A model generated the notes under the pieces. The model was not told the origin of the DNA. It ran no database searches and saw nothing but the letters and a program-made list of their open reading frames with translations. This document shows positions 1 to 12,433 of a stretch of DNA of 64,000 nt, in pieces (the first letter of the stretch is position 1; each line of letters starts with the position of its first letter). The stretch lies in the NCBI GenBank assembly GCA_014898415.1, contig RCTD01000020.1, positions 496,001-560,000 of the forward strand, read 5' to 3'. This stretch comes from Stromatinia cepivora. Taxonomy: Eukaryota; Ascomycota; Leotiomycetes; Helotiales; Sclerotiniaceae. The position numbers were made by a program, and so were the translations under genes.

Positions 1-2437
1 AAGGGGAAAATTTTGAGCTTGGTAATGACGAGAATACATTTTAGTTTGATTCATTTACTGCAAGAGCGTTGATAAGTGGTGCAGTAGGTGCAGTAGGTGG
101 GAGGTATCTTGCATGAGTTGAAGCCCGAACAAATATCGAGGAAAGGAAGCGAGTATTAGAGAGGGGGGCAAGCTAGGGCGGAATTATGGTCAGGATCGGA
201 TTGCGTCGGTGATACAGTAGGCAGACGAGCTACTTCTTCATGCAGCAATTTGTCTTTGTCTGGCAATCACAAAGCGGCAAAGCACAAGGTATCTCAGGAT
301 CCCTAGCTATTGCCTCGCAGTACATTACAGCATACAGCCTAGAGCATACAGTAGTAAAAGCACTTTGAGATGATCCTTGAATCCTGTTTCGGTCCCCAAT
401 GTGGGGAGAAATGAGTCGACAAGAGGTTCTTTCTGTCTCGTGAGTAAGTTGAGGCAAGTTATTATTTCTATTCTCCTTATTGTATTGTACCCACGGAATA
501 ACCCCTCAATCAGTCTTTGCCACTTTCTTCATGGATACACGAGAAATACCTGAATACTACATGCTGTCGCCGAGAGATAATTACGTGGAAAATGAATAAT
601 ACCAACATTGCCATGAAGCAGATCACTCATGCTGATTCATGATGGACTCCTTATTCTCTTTATACATGAAAGTGGTTCCCACGCAGTAGAAACGATCGAA
701 CCTTATTCATGATTCTGGAAGCTTTTGGCTTTTCGATTTTACTATTTAGCCTTTTAGATGTATGTGAATCTACTTTGTCTCGACTCTAGTCTCTCCCATC
801 AACACGGCAGCCAACAGCTACCATTTCCCTTGCTAATTCTTGACGCTAGATTCAAAGTTGCATTGTAATTCGTGACATTTTCAAGTACGCAAATCCATCA
901 TGAGCCAATCGAGGTGGTGGAATATTAAACAGACAGAAGAGCTAATGTGTCATTGTGATCCTAACTCTATGTTTGGGTGCCTTCAATTCGGTACCATCTG
1001 CTCCGTACATTTTACATCAGTAGGCAAAACCCTGTTGAGAGATGTGGACATGTAAACTATAACTTGATGAATACCAGAACAGAGCAAATATGTCTACATC
1101 ATCATGAAAGGCCTAGTAACCACTTAAATCGAATGATTTGATATTCGTAGGTAGTTGAACACATTTGATCGATCCCCATCCATCCACCCATCCATCAGAT
1201 CTATCCATAATCCATAATCCATAATCCATAGTCCATCCATCTTTCAAGTGATATCCACAAACAAGCAAGCATTTTAGGTCTTTGCTCCCTCGGTGCGACA
1301 ATCTACTTTTTTTTAGTGGAGGGGAGCAATTTAGTTCTACTCCACCATCATACGCATACAAGAATAATACACCCGGATCATACAATGGTACAGTAGTTTC
1401 GTATTGAACTACAGAACCTTGAATTATTCATTCATCTACAATAATGATAATAATAATAAAACAATTCCATCCCAGATGACTGGATTGATTTTATCATCAC
1501 TTTATTGTATACCTCTTTTCTCTCCCAATATATCAATCAATACCAAATTCGAAAATCAAGAATCCCGAGCCAAAGCGAAAGAGAGAGTGAGAGAGACAGT
1601 GAGAGAGAGAGCAAGGTAAAAGAGAAGTGTAATGCACTGGTAAAAAAAAAAGAGAAAGGAATTCTAAGAAATTCTCTTTGAACCTAAAGAAAAGAAATCG
1701 GAAGCCTTTTTTATTTATTTTACTTTTATCACCTCTTTAGAAACTATCTAACTACCCGGTACTTCCTCCTCCTACACTACCATTACACTACCAACCGAAC
1801 TACCTAATTTTACTACCAACACACAAAACCTATAATTCACATCACAAAATTTACTTTCGTCGGTTTCCACCATAACAAATCATTCCCAACCATCCTATCA
1901 TACTTTATTTTAGATATCTACATATACATACTGTACTGTATATACATACATACCTGGGTATAACAGCGGAACATCCTTTCAACTTTATTGCATTACGAAC
2001 CAAGGCTTTGGAATCTGGCGGCTACCTACATTCATAAGAGAAGAAGCTCAAGTACAATACATCCTTGAACAATTAACTGCCATCCACCAACCCTCGGCCA
2101 GGGTTTCCGAAATTTGCGACACCAATTACATCTGACTCGCTCGCTGCTTCTGGGGGGTTAGAAGAAAAAAACGAGTACAAAGTTAAGAGTACATATTGAG
2201 AACAACTCTATATTTGTTCAACCCTCGCTTCATCGTCGCAAATTCGGAGAGTTTAAGTTGATCAAAGAGATCCTTCGATAAAACAAATCTCCAAGGAAAA
2301 AATCACAATTACCCTCAAAGAATATAACCGACCATAAGCCCATTTCTGTAGAATCATTCTAGGATTGGATTCGGTTGCGGGATCACTGTTACATTGGGTG
2401 AGGACGGTCCGAGAAGGAGGTGTGTCGCTCCAACGAA
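1..2437. other. Intergenic region upstream of areA
   Basis: I see no convincing gene here. Open frames are short and show no protein-like composition. The stretch at about 1185-1245 is a CCAT/CCATAAT-rich simple repeat. Long pyrimidine-rich tracts at about 1680-2240 fit the long 5' leader and promoter usual for AreA/NIT2-type genes; this is inference, since no transcript start can be read from sequence alone. Confidence 0.5.
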
Positions 2438-5400
2438 ATGCCTGGAACGGCGCAATACCTTGAGCGTGGGGGGCTCCTCCAAAGATCCCGCGACTCATCT
2501 GAGGACTGGCATACGAGTGGAGAATCACAATCAAATAATACTACATCATCAGGATCGATAGGCACACAGCACGATTTTAGATTCCCTCGAAGGCCTGAGA
2601 ATCTATCTACACACTCGACATCTGCGAATCAATTAACGAATACCTATAACAATTCTAACGACCAGACAAAGAGTCCCGGCGCGAGCGCAACAGCTCAGGA
2701 AGACAAACTGGATCACCCAGCGTCAAGCCGTGCGCGCGATGATTTGCTCGGTGAGAGTTTCTTTCCAACTTGGAAAGATGGCTCCGCCGGCGAGGAGCTC
2801 GATAACACGGATGAGATGCAAAAGAAAGATCCTTTGGCAACACAAATTTGGAAGTTATACAGTAAAACAAAGAAGACTTTGCCAAACCAGGAGCGATTGG
2901 AGAACTTGACATGGCGCATGATGGCAATGAATCTGCGAAAGCGCAAGCAGGAAGAAAATACTCGGTATGAAGTCGATGAATTTCATTCTTGGTGAAAGAC
3001 AAAGTTTATCTAACAGTGTTTCAACAGATCATCTCAGCAGAATCAGACTTCAACTGCACCAAGCGGAATTGCTCAGCTAAGGAAATCTACAGATCAAACC
3101 GCTGTAGATACTTCTGATGCTATGAATCTGGACGATTTCATATTCTCCGACAATATATCCACGCCAGCCGGGATCGCCACTTCGCCTTCTCCGGAACTCA
3201 TGAAAAAAGAGGTCGACAGGCCATCAAGCACTGCAGCTTCGGCGATTCCTATCAAAATGCGGAAAGAGTCTTCGCAGCAGCAGTTTTCTGCCCCACAATC
3301 CGTCCCAGTTCCTCATCACGCCCCTCGAAGCAACGATGAATTTAATTATGTGCAGAGACATGTGAGGAAAACAAGTATCGACGAGCGCCGTGTAAGTTTT
3401 TCCACCTCTTACGGGTTCCAAATATGATCCTCAAGGTTTTAAGCGCCATCAAGGTTGGAACTGACAAAACTAACAGGCCCGCAAACGACCGGCCGATTTC
3501 TCGCCTCAAGTCAACAGCATAATGATTCCCAACGACCCGGATCATGATGATCTCCCAGAATATTCTCTAAATCAATCTCATCCGCCATTTAGCAGCCACG
3601 GAGTGCCAGGTGTACCATTTCAACTAGATACTTTCAGCATGGACAATGACCCGATCATCACCTCAGCGGGTCCTTTTCAACAAAATTTCAACTTCTCCCC
3701 ATCGCATTCACCCCTCGTTCCTCATGGACCCTTCTCTTCAATGTACAATAATGCTTCGATGCCATCTTCCTCTTTGAACTCGAACGACTACTACTCTCCT
3801 CCTGGAAGTGCTTATCCTTCTACAGTCTCTACTCCTCAACCCATCCCAGAGGGACAGGAAATGTACTTCCAACATGGGATGAATATGCGACACCAACGCC
3901 CCCACACTTTCAATCAAGGACCTTCCAGTCTCTCCAATTCCATGGCACCTCAATACATGTATAACGGCAATGGCGGATCCATGTTTAGTGCAGTGACAAC
4001 CTCCGGCCCTTCGCATAACTCCTATGCCTCCGCTGGATTTGGTATGTCGCAACATATAGATCCAGCTCAGGTCTTCCAATCCGATCATCCTGTGCGATCT
4101 CCTGGTGTCAAAATCGGCCATGAAAATATGTTTTCATTTGGAGGGGATTCCGACAACGAGGATGATGAAAGTCAAGCTTTTGCCGACCGAACACTCATGT
4201 TACAACATGATTTTGCCCAATCGCCTTTGGATGACCAGAACATGGATATGCATGGAAGTGGAGGCTTACAGTGGGATACTAATTTGTCAGGACAATTTAA
4301 CACTCAGGCAGCACGATATCCAGGCGGACCGCCAAGAAAGCAAGTTACTATTGGAGGAACAGAAATGGTATCGTCACCATTGGAGTGGGATGGATCTGGA
4401 GGTTCTCTTGGGAGACATCACGGCTCTACTCAGTCTGTTTCTGATAATCGCTTAAGAAGCGATAGAAGACAAAAGATTCCCCGAACTGCCTCGACACCAA
4501 ATGCAGTCCTTCTCGGCCAGAATAGCATGTTCGATAACTCTGGACCATCTGGACCAAACTCGCCACCAGATGCAAATAACATGTCAGGCTTTTCATCAGT
4601 AGCACCCAGTAGACCAGGATCTCCTGGTGGATCTAAACATGGTTCAACTACCAATCTTGCAGCAGCTGGTCAAGGAGACAATGGTGTACCAACTACTTGT
4701 ACGAATTGTTTTACACAAACCACCCCTCTTTGGAGACGAAACCCAGAAGGCCACCCACTGTGCAATGCTTGCGGCCTCTTCCTCAAACTGCACGGCGTTG
4801 TACGTCCGTTATCTTTGAAAACGGATGTCATCAAAAAGCGAAATCGCGGTTCTGGTGCTACGCTTCCAATTGGTACTTCGGGTGGTGCTTCGACGAGAGC
4901 TTCTAAGAAGATAGGCACAATGAGCAGTGGACCCAATACTAGAAAGAATTCGATAGCTGCAGTAACAAGCATGGCCAGCACAGCACCCCCAACACAAATA
5001 ACAACACCTACTAGCAGCCATGGAAGAAATGCAAATGAGAGTGCCAGTCCTCCTTCAATTGCGGGTTCGTTAGGGAATGGAGGAAGTACTGCAGGCAGTA
5101 CTCCAACTTCATATCATGGTTCTGCGGGCTCTTCCTCAGGTACAACAGGTGTCAGTGGAGGTAAGGGTGTAGTCCCAATAGCTGCTGCTCCCCTGAAAGC
5201 AACACCCGGCCCTGGTGCAGCATCTACTATGCCTCGATCAAATGCAGTACCTAAGCGACAAAGGAGACATAGCAAGAGTGTCAGTGCAATTGAGAGCATG
5301 GACATTGATTCCCCTGAAACTTCCACTGGTAGCAATGAGGCTTCAAAATCTATTGGTATGGGATTGATGGGTAATGGAGCTATGGCCAATATGGGTCTAG

Positions 5401-5567
5401 GAAATGGATTCGGTATGCCAGGACGACCAATGATAGGACCAGGCAGTTCTGGAATGCAAATGGGTTTGGGAGGATCACAACATGGGATGGCTATGAACGG
5501 TCAGAATGGACCTAATGGTTCAAGTGCCGGTCCTCAAGAATGGGAATGGCTAACCATGAGTCTTTGA
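2438..5567 (+). CDS. areA: GATA zinc-finger nitrogen regulator AreA/NIT2
   Basis: This encodes the global nitrogen-catabolite activator of the AreA/NIT2/NUT1 family, a nuclear factor that binds GATA sites to switch on use of secondary nitrogen sources. Exons are 2438-2964, 3028-3391 and 3477-5567, giving about 993 aa, within the family's range. Visible landmarks: an N-terminal segment with [13 protein letters not shown]; the family block [11 protein letters not shown] followed by [13 protein letters not shown] near residue 270; one Cys-X2-Cys-X17-Cys-X2-Cys GATA finger ([14 protein letters not shown] through [12 protein letters not shown]) starting near residue 705, with a basic tail; long Ser/Gly/Met-rich linkers; and the C-terminal EWEWLTMSL, the conserved end known in AreA to be contacted by the co-repressor NmrA. 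The ATG at 2438 is chosen as the first in-frame ATG; AreA relatives can have extra upstream starts, so a further 5' exon is possible. Introns of 63 and 85 nt carry CTAAC branch sites. Confidence 0.95.
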
Positions 5568-8500
5568 TCGAATTTTTGGCACTCTTCCTAACACTGACGC
5601 CATCGGGCCTTCCCCCACTCCCACGACACTTCCCGGGGTCGGCGGCTACAATTGATTGTTCCTTGGAGCGACTCATACTCGGCCTTTTATGATACCAGCG
5701 AGAATTCGCCCTTTAAATTTCGAGTTACAAACGATACGACGATGATGCTTTTTCTTTCTTCAATGGATCGAGTTAATCTAGTGCATCTTGGTCTGTACCC
5801 CACACGGGGGTAGGAATATCGGGAGGCTACATTGAAACTTGCTTCTTATTTTCTTTGACTTGTTAGCATCAAGATTTTCGATACCATGTTCCTTTTTTTT
5901 TCTCTCCTTCTTCTTCTTCGCTCCTCTATTTGACGTTCTAGTTTGTACTAGCGGAACAGATGAGACTTTGATCATTCGACTTCGACTTTTGCTTCTTTTG
6001 CATTTGGTGTTTATAAGATTTTGAGAGTTCAGAGATTTTATGGTCATTTTATTTGCGTATCATGCGCAGGTTTAATTTGCTCAAATACGGATGACGGAAT
6101 GGTTTATGCTGGGTTGATTGATGGATGGATGGATATGATATGGGTTGGCTTGGCTTGATTGAATTTGCTCCTTTTTTGTCTTCGCGAGGTTCTTTAACGA
6201 CATGATTTGATATCCGGATAGACGGGATGGGATTGTTTTATGGATGTGGGGATGATTTTACATGTGTTTGCTTGAGAGTTGAGGGTCAAGAGGAGAGAGA
6301 GAGGGTTATTTCTTGGAGCGAGTGAGCGTATTGGCTTTGCTGGATGGATTGAATTGAATTGACTCGACTTGGATTCCGGTTTCGATTGTCGCGTTTTAGC
6401 GTTTGGATGCTTGAGAGGAATCCCGAATTGAAGTAGAGTGCACAGAAGACAGAAGATAGCGCTGAGATGGTGGGAGAATAATATGCTGTGATTCATTTGA
6501 TTGTTTGTTCGTGATAGGGGATTTGTGAATTTGTTAAGTTGTGATTTGGAAGCTGGTTGTTTCTCTTGCATATAAGTAAGTGCCTGCCTGCTACTCACTG
6601 GTGGTAGCTATATCTCTCACTTGATCTTCTCTACCTTGATCGGATATCATTCTGATTCTTGGTGAGGATACCTTGGAAGTTTATCCTTACTTCTCACTCC
6701 TTCTACTGTAAAAATGGATTACCGCTTATTCAGTAATTATTTGATGTCGATTTAAATTTAAATTTAATATACTTGTATACTTTATTAAATTTGTTTTGCT
6801 GTATGTATAGATATAGATATAGATATGAGCTTAGAATTTATAATCTTGATATTTTTTGATTTTATATTGAGGTAGGATTGTAGATTGTATGTATAAGTTT
6901 GAGCGGGGGGGTGTGTGAATTGGGGATGAATTGGGATTGGATAATTAAGAGATATAGATAATTAAGAGATATAGATAGTTAAGATGGATGGATGGTGGAT
7001 GAATAAATTTGTGGGTATGGTGGAGGGTGAGTGAGTGATGTTAGATGTTATTAATTTATATTTTTTAAAGAAAGAAAAAAAAAATCAATTTTGGGGGGAG
7101 ACGGAGGTGGAGGTGGGGAGGGTGGATGAATTGTCTGTTTGTTCATGTTTATCTTTATGTACGGGTATTTATATTTGTATTGGGATATTTGGTATAATGT
7201 TGGTGTTGGGGTTTGGATATAGGATATGGGGTATGGGATATGGGATATAGGATAACAGGAATGAATGTAGATTGTACTATTGTTTATAATTAGTATGATT
7301 TGAGGTGTTCATAATTTAGTAAAGTTGGTATTATTAGTATTGTTTACTGAAGCTATCTATCTATTTACTGGAGCTGCCTAGATATTCACTGGAACTTGTT
7401 CACTGAAGCTATTCGCAGAAGCCACTACTCACCGACTCTTTCAACTAATAGTTGAATACATGTTATCCATACAATGAACTACACACTCCAACTATCTACA
7501 AAACCAAAACCAACACGTCCACCAAAAAATCCATCTAAATCCTCCACTCCATCCACTCAATGCACTCAATCCACTTTCATCTCCTTCATTCCAACCCATC
7601 ATCATTGTCATCAAGATCTACAAATCCGAAAGTTCTATTTTTCAGATATTAGAAGTATCTAGCAGGTATTCTCATAAGTATTCTAGACAATGGTAAATGG
7701 AGCGGATTTTGTAGTCTTGTCATCATTATGGATGATTTTATTCTTCTGTGATTTGTTTTCTTGTTGTTGGGGTGATGTGGTTGAGGTGAGGTGTGTAGTT
7801 TGTATGGACTGTGAGTTGAGGTGGTGAGAGGGAGGGAATGGGTTTGTGTTAGGGTTCGGCTTTGAGTGTTGAGGTTGGGTTGGAGTTGGGTGAGATTAAA
7901 ACAGATGAGGAACGAGAGGAGACGTGATGGAAACGGAGTATAGAGTATGCATCTTATTGCATTCTTGTTCCGGATGGACTCAGGTATGAGAGTATGGATA
8001 AGTAGTAGATTGAGCGACTGTTATAGAAGTGAGTACGAGTGGAATATTAGAACTATGACCGCCTTATTCGAGTGGAAGATTTATAAATTTATAAACTTAT
8101 AAAGTTGAGTGATGAGAGAGTAGCATCCCTTGTGACTACAGTCATACTACAATCATACTACAATCATACTACAATCATACTACAATCATACTACAATCAT
8201 ACTACAATCATACTACAATCATACTACAATCATACTACAATCATACTACAATCATACTACAATCATACTACAATCATACTGCAATCATACTACAACCATA
8301 CTATCTCAGTTCTAAAGTAATATGAGTGAAATGCATGCAGTAAGTTCAATCCACATAATCTTCGGGAGGAATGGAATGTCATACAGAATATAACGCTCAT
8401 GGTATCTAAACACGATGTATCAAACGAGGGTCATTAACAACACTCAGCACCACACACTACCATGGAAGAAACATGGATGTCCATTTCCTGGCAGCAAAGT

Positions 8501-9969
8501 TAATGCAAACTCGACTGTAGGAACAACCGGTCAGAATTAAAAGTTGAAGTTGAAGTAATATGAACAAACGAAATATTTTGGATGAGCAAGAGGGGATAGG
8601 TAGCTTCGAGGCCAATCGGATATCAAGGATTGAATATTCAATATGGTATGGTAGGAACATGGATGGCTTTAGGATGGATATTAGGTACTTCATCCATTTA
8701 TTTCGATCACTTGTACTCGAAAAGGAAAGGTGAAGGGTTTCTGAAAAAGTGGTAAGAGTATTGTGGCCAAAATAACGAATAAACTTCCATACTAATAATC
8801 AGATAGCTCATCCAATATCAGCCATATCCATACTCCATCAAAGCCACAGAGCAAAATTATTTATCGTGAGACATCCAATACATCTCCTTGCCTTACTTAA
8901 AGCAATTAATTCTACCCATAAACCAGAAGCACTGCGGAATGCTCACTGTCTACATGAATAAATGTAAACGTGAAGCTTTCCAATTTGCTTGCCACTGAAG
9001 AGTAACATGGAATTGAATATGCAAGAAAGAAACCTCTTCCTCTAATCCTCAATATTGTGATACTATACACCAGCGAGTAAGAAATCAAATACTAACTCCA
9101 ATGAAAGTCGGGAAATTAAGAAAAAGAAAATGATATAGAATATAAATGAAGAAGGAAATGTACAAGAAATACACCAAGAAGACCGAGAGCGATATCCCAA
9201 GTTCATGTATCAGACTTGGGGAGTCAAAGTTGAGGGCTTTTAACCAGCTTGGCACTTTAACAAATGAGTTACCTAGTAGTTGAGAAATATAACAGTACCG
9301 TAAATTACATGCAACGGATCAACTCCTAGTATGAAGTTCACATTGAACACTGTAGCTTCCCGTATTTGATGGTATAATGCGTAGATTCGTTAGAATAGAA
9401 CAGAGTCTGAAATAAGGCAGATTGTTCTTTTGCTAGGGATGGCCTCTATATCAATTAATCAACATTGTTGCCGAACAGAGCGTAGCAAAGGAAATGTGGA
9501 ACGTCCAGCTGAAATGCGGGGAAGACGTCATAATTTTTGATATCTGCGAATTCCCATGATGTCTAGGATTCGTATCCAGGCTCTTATATTTTCCCTAGGT
9601 CCTTAGGCCCTTTCACCTCGAACGACCCCTCGAACAAATGGACCACCCAGTCCCTAGATTCTTGAACATTCCGCAGCGTAAGAAGTATCGTTATGTCACA
9701 TCACATCTGGAGAAACCAATGAACAAGTATTGGGACGGAAAAAGATCAAAATAACATTGATCTTAGTTCAGCAGCAAGCCACTTCCTCAGATGTACAAAT
9801 ACGCCCATTAAAGAAGATTGCCTTTCCTCCAACCAATGAATTCCTGTCCGAACTCGAAGTAGATATTCTCTATTTCCCGAATCGTAATCGTGAATCCATC
9901 GTGGTGAAATTCTTGTGTATAGTAACAAGCAACGCCCCTCTTATGCCCCATTCATCGATTTCTGGTTAC
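5568..9969. other. Gene-poor 4.4 kb stretch downstream of areA
   Basis: Apart from the 11-bp tandem repeat annotated separately I find no supported gene. Sequence is AT- and GA-rich with short tandem motifs: two copies of a 17-bp unit (ATAATTAAGAGATATAG) near 6942-6976, and GGATAT/GGGATAT runs near 7211-7255. The first few hundred bases presumably hold the areA 3' UTR. Short open frames of 60-134 codons lack start context, splice continuity or recognisable domains. Confidence 0.5.
8142..8302. repeat. 11-bp tandem repeat, about 14.5 copies
   Basis: The unit TCATACTACAA is repeated head to tail from 8142. Fourteen full units are readable; one late unit differs by a single base (TACTGCAA near 8280) and the last is degenerate (ACCATACTATC). 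Because 11 is not a multiple of three, the array stays open in one frame and produces an artefactual repetitive peptide; it is not a gene. The near-perfect identity points to recent slippage or gene-conversion homogenisation, making it a likely length-polymorphic minisatellite. Confidence 0.97.
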
Positions 9970-10383
9970 TTATGCTCCTGGGTTGGGGTTCATCTATTTC
10001 CTGGGTTAGCAAACCGTCCTGATATCAAAAAGGTTTGTAGTATTGTCGAACCTTTCTCTTGCCACCGGTCATAGTAACGTTAACGAAACGACGAGTGAAC
10101 TTCTCTCTCTTGGCGGCACGTCCCTTAGGGCGCTTCTTCTTCTCTTGTGGCTCAACCTATTCATGATATCGTATTAGCATGACTTGATTGACCAAGATCA
10201 TGTATTCTTTCAACCATCTCATTCACATATTCCCAAAACTGTTGCCCAAATTCTTGCTTGCCACCGCATCGTTCATCTTGAATTCCATCCTTTTCGTCGA
10301 GAAATATATCAAAAGAATCGTACCTTTGGTGTTTGAGACTTGACCTTTCCGGCACGAGCGAGGGATCCGTGAACCTTTCCCAT
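9970..10383 (-). CDS. rps30: 40S ribosomal protein eS30
   Basis: A small-subunit ribosomal protein of the eS30 (RPS30/FAU) family, spread over three tiny exons on the minus strand: 10324-10383, 10052-10156 and 9970-9993. Together they give 62 aa, the family's normal size. Exon 1 reads [20 protein letters not shown], exon 2 begins [19 protein letters not shown] and continues through [16 protein letters not shown], and exon 3 is MNPNPGA followed by TAA. This matches the eS30 family from end to end. Introns are 167 nt and 58 nt with GT...AG ends and GCTAAT/GCTAAC branch sites. As in most fungi the protein stands alone and is not fused to a ubiquitin-like domain. The exons are so short that length-based gene finding would miss the gene. 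Confidence 0.93.
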
Positions 10384-11130
10384 GATTGCGGTTTATCGGG
10401 ATATGTCGATTGATGATTTCCGATAACTGTGAAAGTGGCAAATGTAAGCTGTGATGTTCTTCTCCTCAAGATGCGAATAAATCGGTTTGGTAGCGATCAA
10501 GAAATCAATCTATGAATCTGCGAGCGGTTTTGTAGATGCCGAGAGTGTAGATTTAATGAAATTGATGGGTATACGTACGCGGTTGCTGAGTTGTGGGTTG
10601 TCGATAGATTCGTACAGTTGTTGCTATCCTCGTTCCTCTTTCCTTGCGGTATCACTAGCGCATCGCTTGAGATCTCACACAGGGCTCACAGCCCTTCAAT
10701 TTAAATCACGTGGCATTGTGTTTTCCGGAGTAAACTTCTCTTCTTCCGCTCTTCCTCTCTTAAAACACAACCCATGTGTTCATGTGTTCAAGATTCCAAT
10801 CTGACATTTTCTATCCAAACCATCTTATTATCTTCACACTAACAATATCAACGAACTTTTCCAACTTTATAGTTTTCTTGATGTTCGGATTCAAATTCAC
10901 AAAAGCATCATATCAAACATTCACGTGGAAGCCAAGATGTCTTATCGTTATCAGATTATATCAGCTTCGTCCGATCTATCCCATCGACGGTAAGGTATAA
11001 GCCTTCTTGTTATGTAACTATTACATAGTGAATGTTTATTTTCTATTGAATGTTTATCATATAAATATTTCTACATCTATCCCCACATTTCTGCTAAAGT
11101 ACCATTTTGTTGTCTTCAACTTGCCTCACA
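10384..11130. promoter_or_regulatory. Shared upstream region of rps30 and the CREG-like gene
   Basis: These 747 bp separate the divergent starts of rps30 (minus) and the CREG-like gene (plus). No coding signal is convincing. Pyrimidine-rich tracts occur just before the plus-strand start. Both promoters must lie here; specific elements cannot be assigned by eye. Confidence 0.5.
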
Positions 11131-11949
11131 ATGTACATACCAAAAGCTCCCTTGGGAGTGTTGCTCTTGAGCACCCTTCTCCAACTCACAAGTAGTTCAT
11201 CTCTACCAACCGAAGTCTCATCCCCAGACCAAATTATCATAAACCCATCCTCCTCCGAATCTACAAACCGCATACCTACATCCCGCGAAAGCGCCATCCT
11301 CGCCCGCCGCATTCTCCACCTCACACCTCTCGGCACCCTCTCCACCATCTTCCCCAACTCATCTTCCTCTCTCGAAAATCGGCCCTCCAACCTAGAAAAC
11401 ATCCCCATCGGCCTCATGGATTACATAGCCGATTGCGAACCCACCGCCAACAACCCCACGATCCTCGCAATCAGCATAGCCACCAGCTTTAAAAACGCCA
11501 TCTCTAACCCCAACATCTCTCTTTCTCTATCCTGGACTCCCCCCTACCCGCCTGAATCCCGCATCTCCTACTCCCAAAAGCCCGACCCCTTTGCCTTCTC
11601 CGCGGCAAATCAACCGCGCTTCAGTATACTCGGATATCTTGAACCCATCACAACTTCACCGGCAGAGGAACAGGATCTAAGAAAATGTTTCGTCGATACT
11701 CATCCAGATGCTAAATACTGGCTACCGGGTAATCATATCCATCATAGTGAATGGATGCGCTTAGTTGTGCAGGAGATATATTGGGTGGGAGGATTTGGAG
11801 ATCGCGCGTATATTGGTTGGATTCCGATTGAGGAGTGGAGGCCTGTGGATAAGAAAGAGTGGGAGGAGGTGAGGTTGGTGGGAGAAAAGAAGGGATGGAA
11901 GGAATGGGCGGTTGAGGGATTGGGGCTTGGAGGTGCTTGGGAGTTGTGA
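11131..11949 (+). CDS. Secreted CREG-like / pyridoxamine 5'-phosphate oxidase-fold protein
   Basis: A single-exon gene of 272 aa. It starts with a signal peptide (basic MYIPK, then GVLLLSTLLQLTSSSS), so the product is probably secreted or enters the vacuolar route. The body matches what I know of fungal CREG-like proteins with a split-barrel, FMN-binding-type fold: ILHLTPLGTLSTIFP, then GLMDYIADCEPTANNPTILA, IATSFKNAISNPNISLSLSW, the PDAKYWLPGNHIHHSEWMRL block, and the hallmark segment EIYWVGGFGDRAYIGWIP near the C-terminus. Relatives are mostly uncharacterised and may have lost flavin binding, so no reaction is claimed. The ATG at 11131 immediately precedes the signal peptide; an upstream in-frame extension has no ATG. 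Confidence 0.8.
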   Translation: MYIPKAPLGVLLLSTLLQLTSSSSLPTEVSSPDQIIINPSSSESTNRIPTSRESAILARRILHLTPLGTLSTIFPNSSSSLENRPSNLENIPIGLMDYIADCEPTANNPTILAISIATSFKNAISNPNISLSLSWTPPYPPESRISYSQKPDPFAFSAANQPRFSILGYLEPITTSPAEEQDLRKCFVDTHPDAKYWLPGNHIHHSEWMRLVVQEIYWVGGFGDRAYIGWIPIEEWRPVDKKEWEEVRLVGEKKGWKEWAVEGLGLGGAWEL

Positions 11950-12433
11950 TACTGGGTTATTGCTATGATAGTGTTTGATGATAGAGTATGAATATGTCTA
12001 CTGAGAGTCTTACATTTGTTTATACTCTATTTGGTGTCTATTTCCTTGAAGGAGTAATCGTCTGTAAGGTACTGGATTGTTATACATAATATATGATTGT
12101 AGAATGAATTCTACTCAGCTCCTATTCACAACATATTCTGACAAACCACAGTTTGGTATCTCTATCATACAATAGCCACAATGTGAAGTTCAACCATATG
12201 CACCTTTCCTATTTCCCCGAAATCACCGCCATGAAGATTCTCAAAACCACCCAATCCCAGCAACCCCGAAAACACCTCTGCCCAGAATGCGAGTTTTGGG
12301 TATCATACAGAAAGGCTTAATGATATAGAAACAACCCCTTCCCCATATAACAAACCTCCCTTAAATGCATGACCCATATATACTGATCTATAAGCACAAC
12401 CCGTGTGTAAACAGTGCAAACATTAAAACGAAA
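11950..12433. other. Intergenic region between convergent genes
   Basis: This holds the 3' flanks of the CREG-like gene and the DUF262 gene. A 29-codon open frame at 12231-12320 containing CPECEFW is visible but too short to support as a gene. Confidence 0.4.

Noticed and set aside
6194..6598. 134-codon minus-strand frame downstream of areA
   Set aside because: Lies in simple-sequence, GA-rich DNA probably belonging to the areA 3' flank; no domain or splice context.
8142..8302. CRISPR-like array
   Set aside because: Units are contiguous with no spacers, and the genome is eukaryotic.
8105..8320. Open frame encoding a repetitive peptide
   Set aside because: It is the direct translation of the 11-bp minisatellite; open only because the unit happens to lack stops in all phases.
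12231..12320. 29-aa frame containing CPECEFW
   Set aside because: Too short and isolated; no splice partner found, may be chance.
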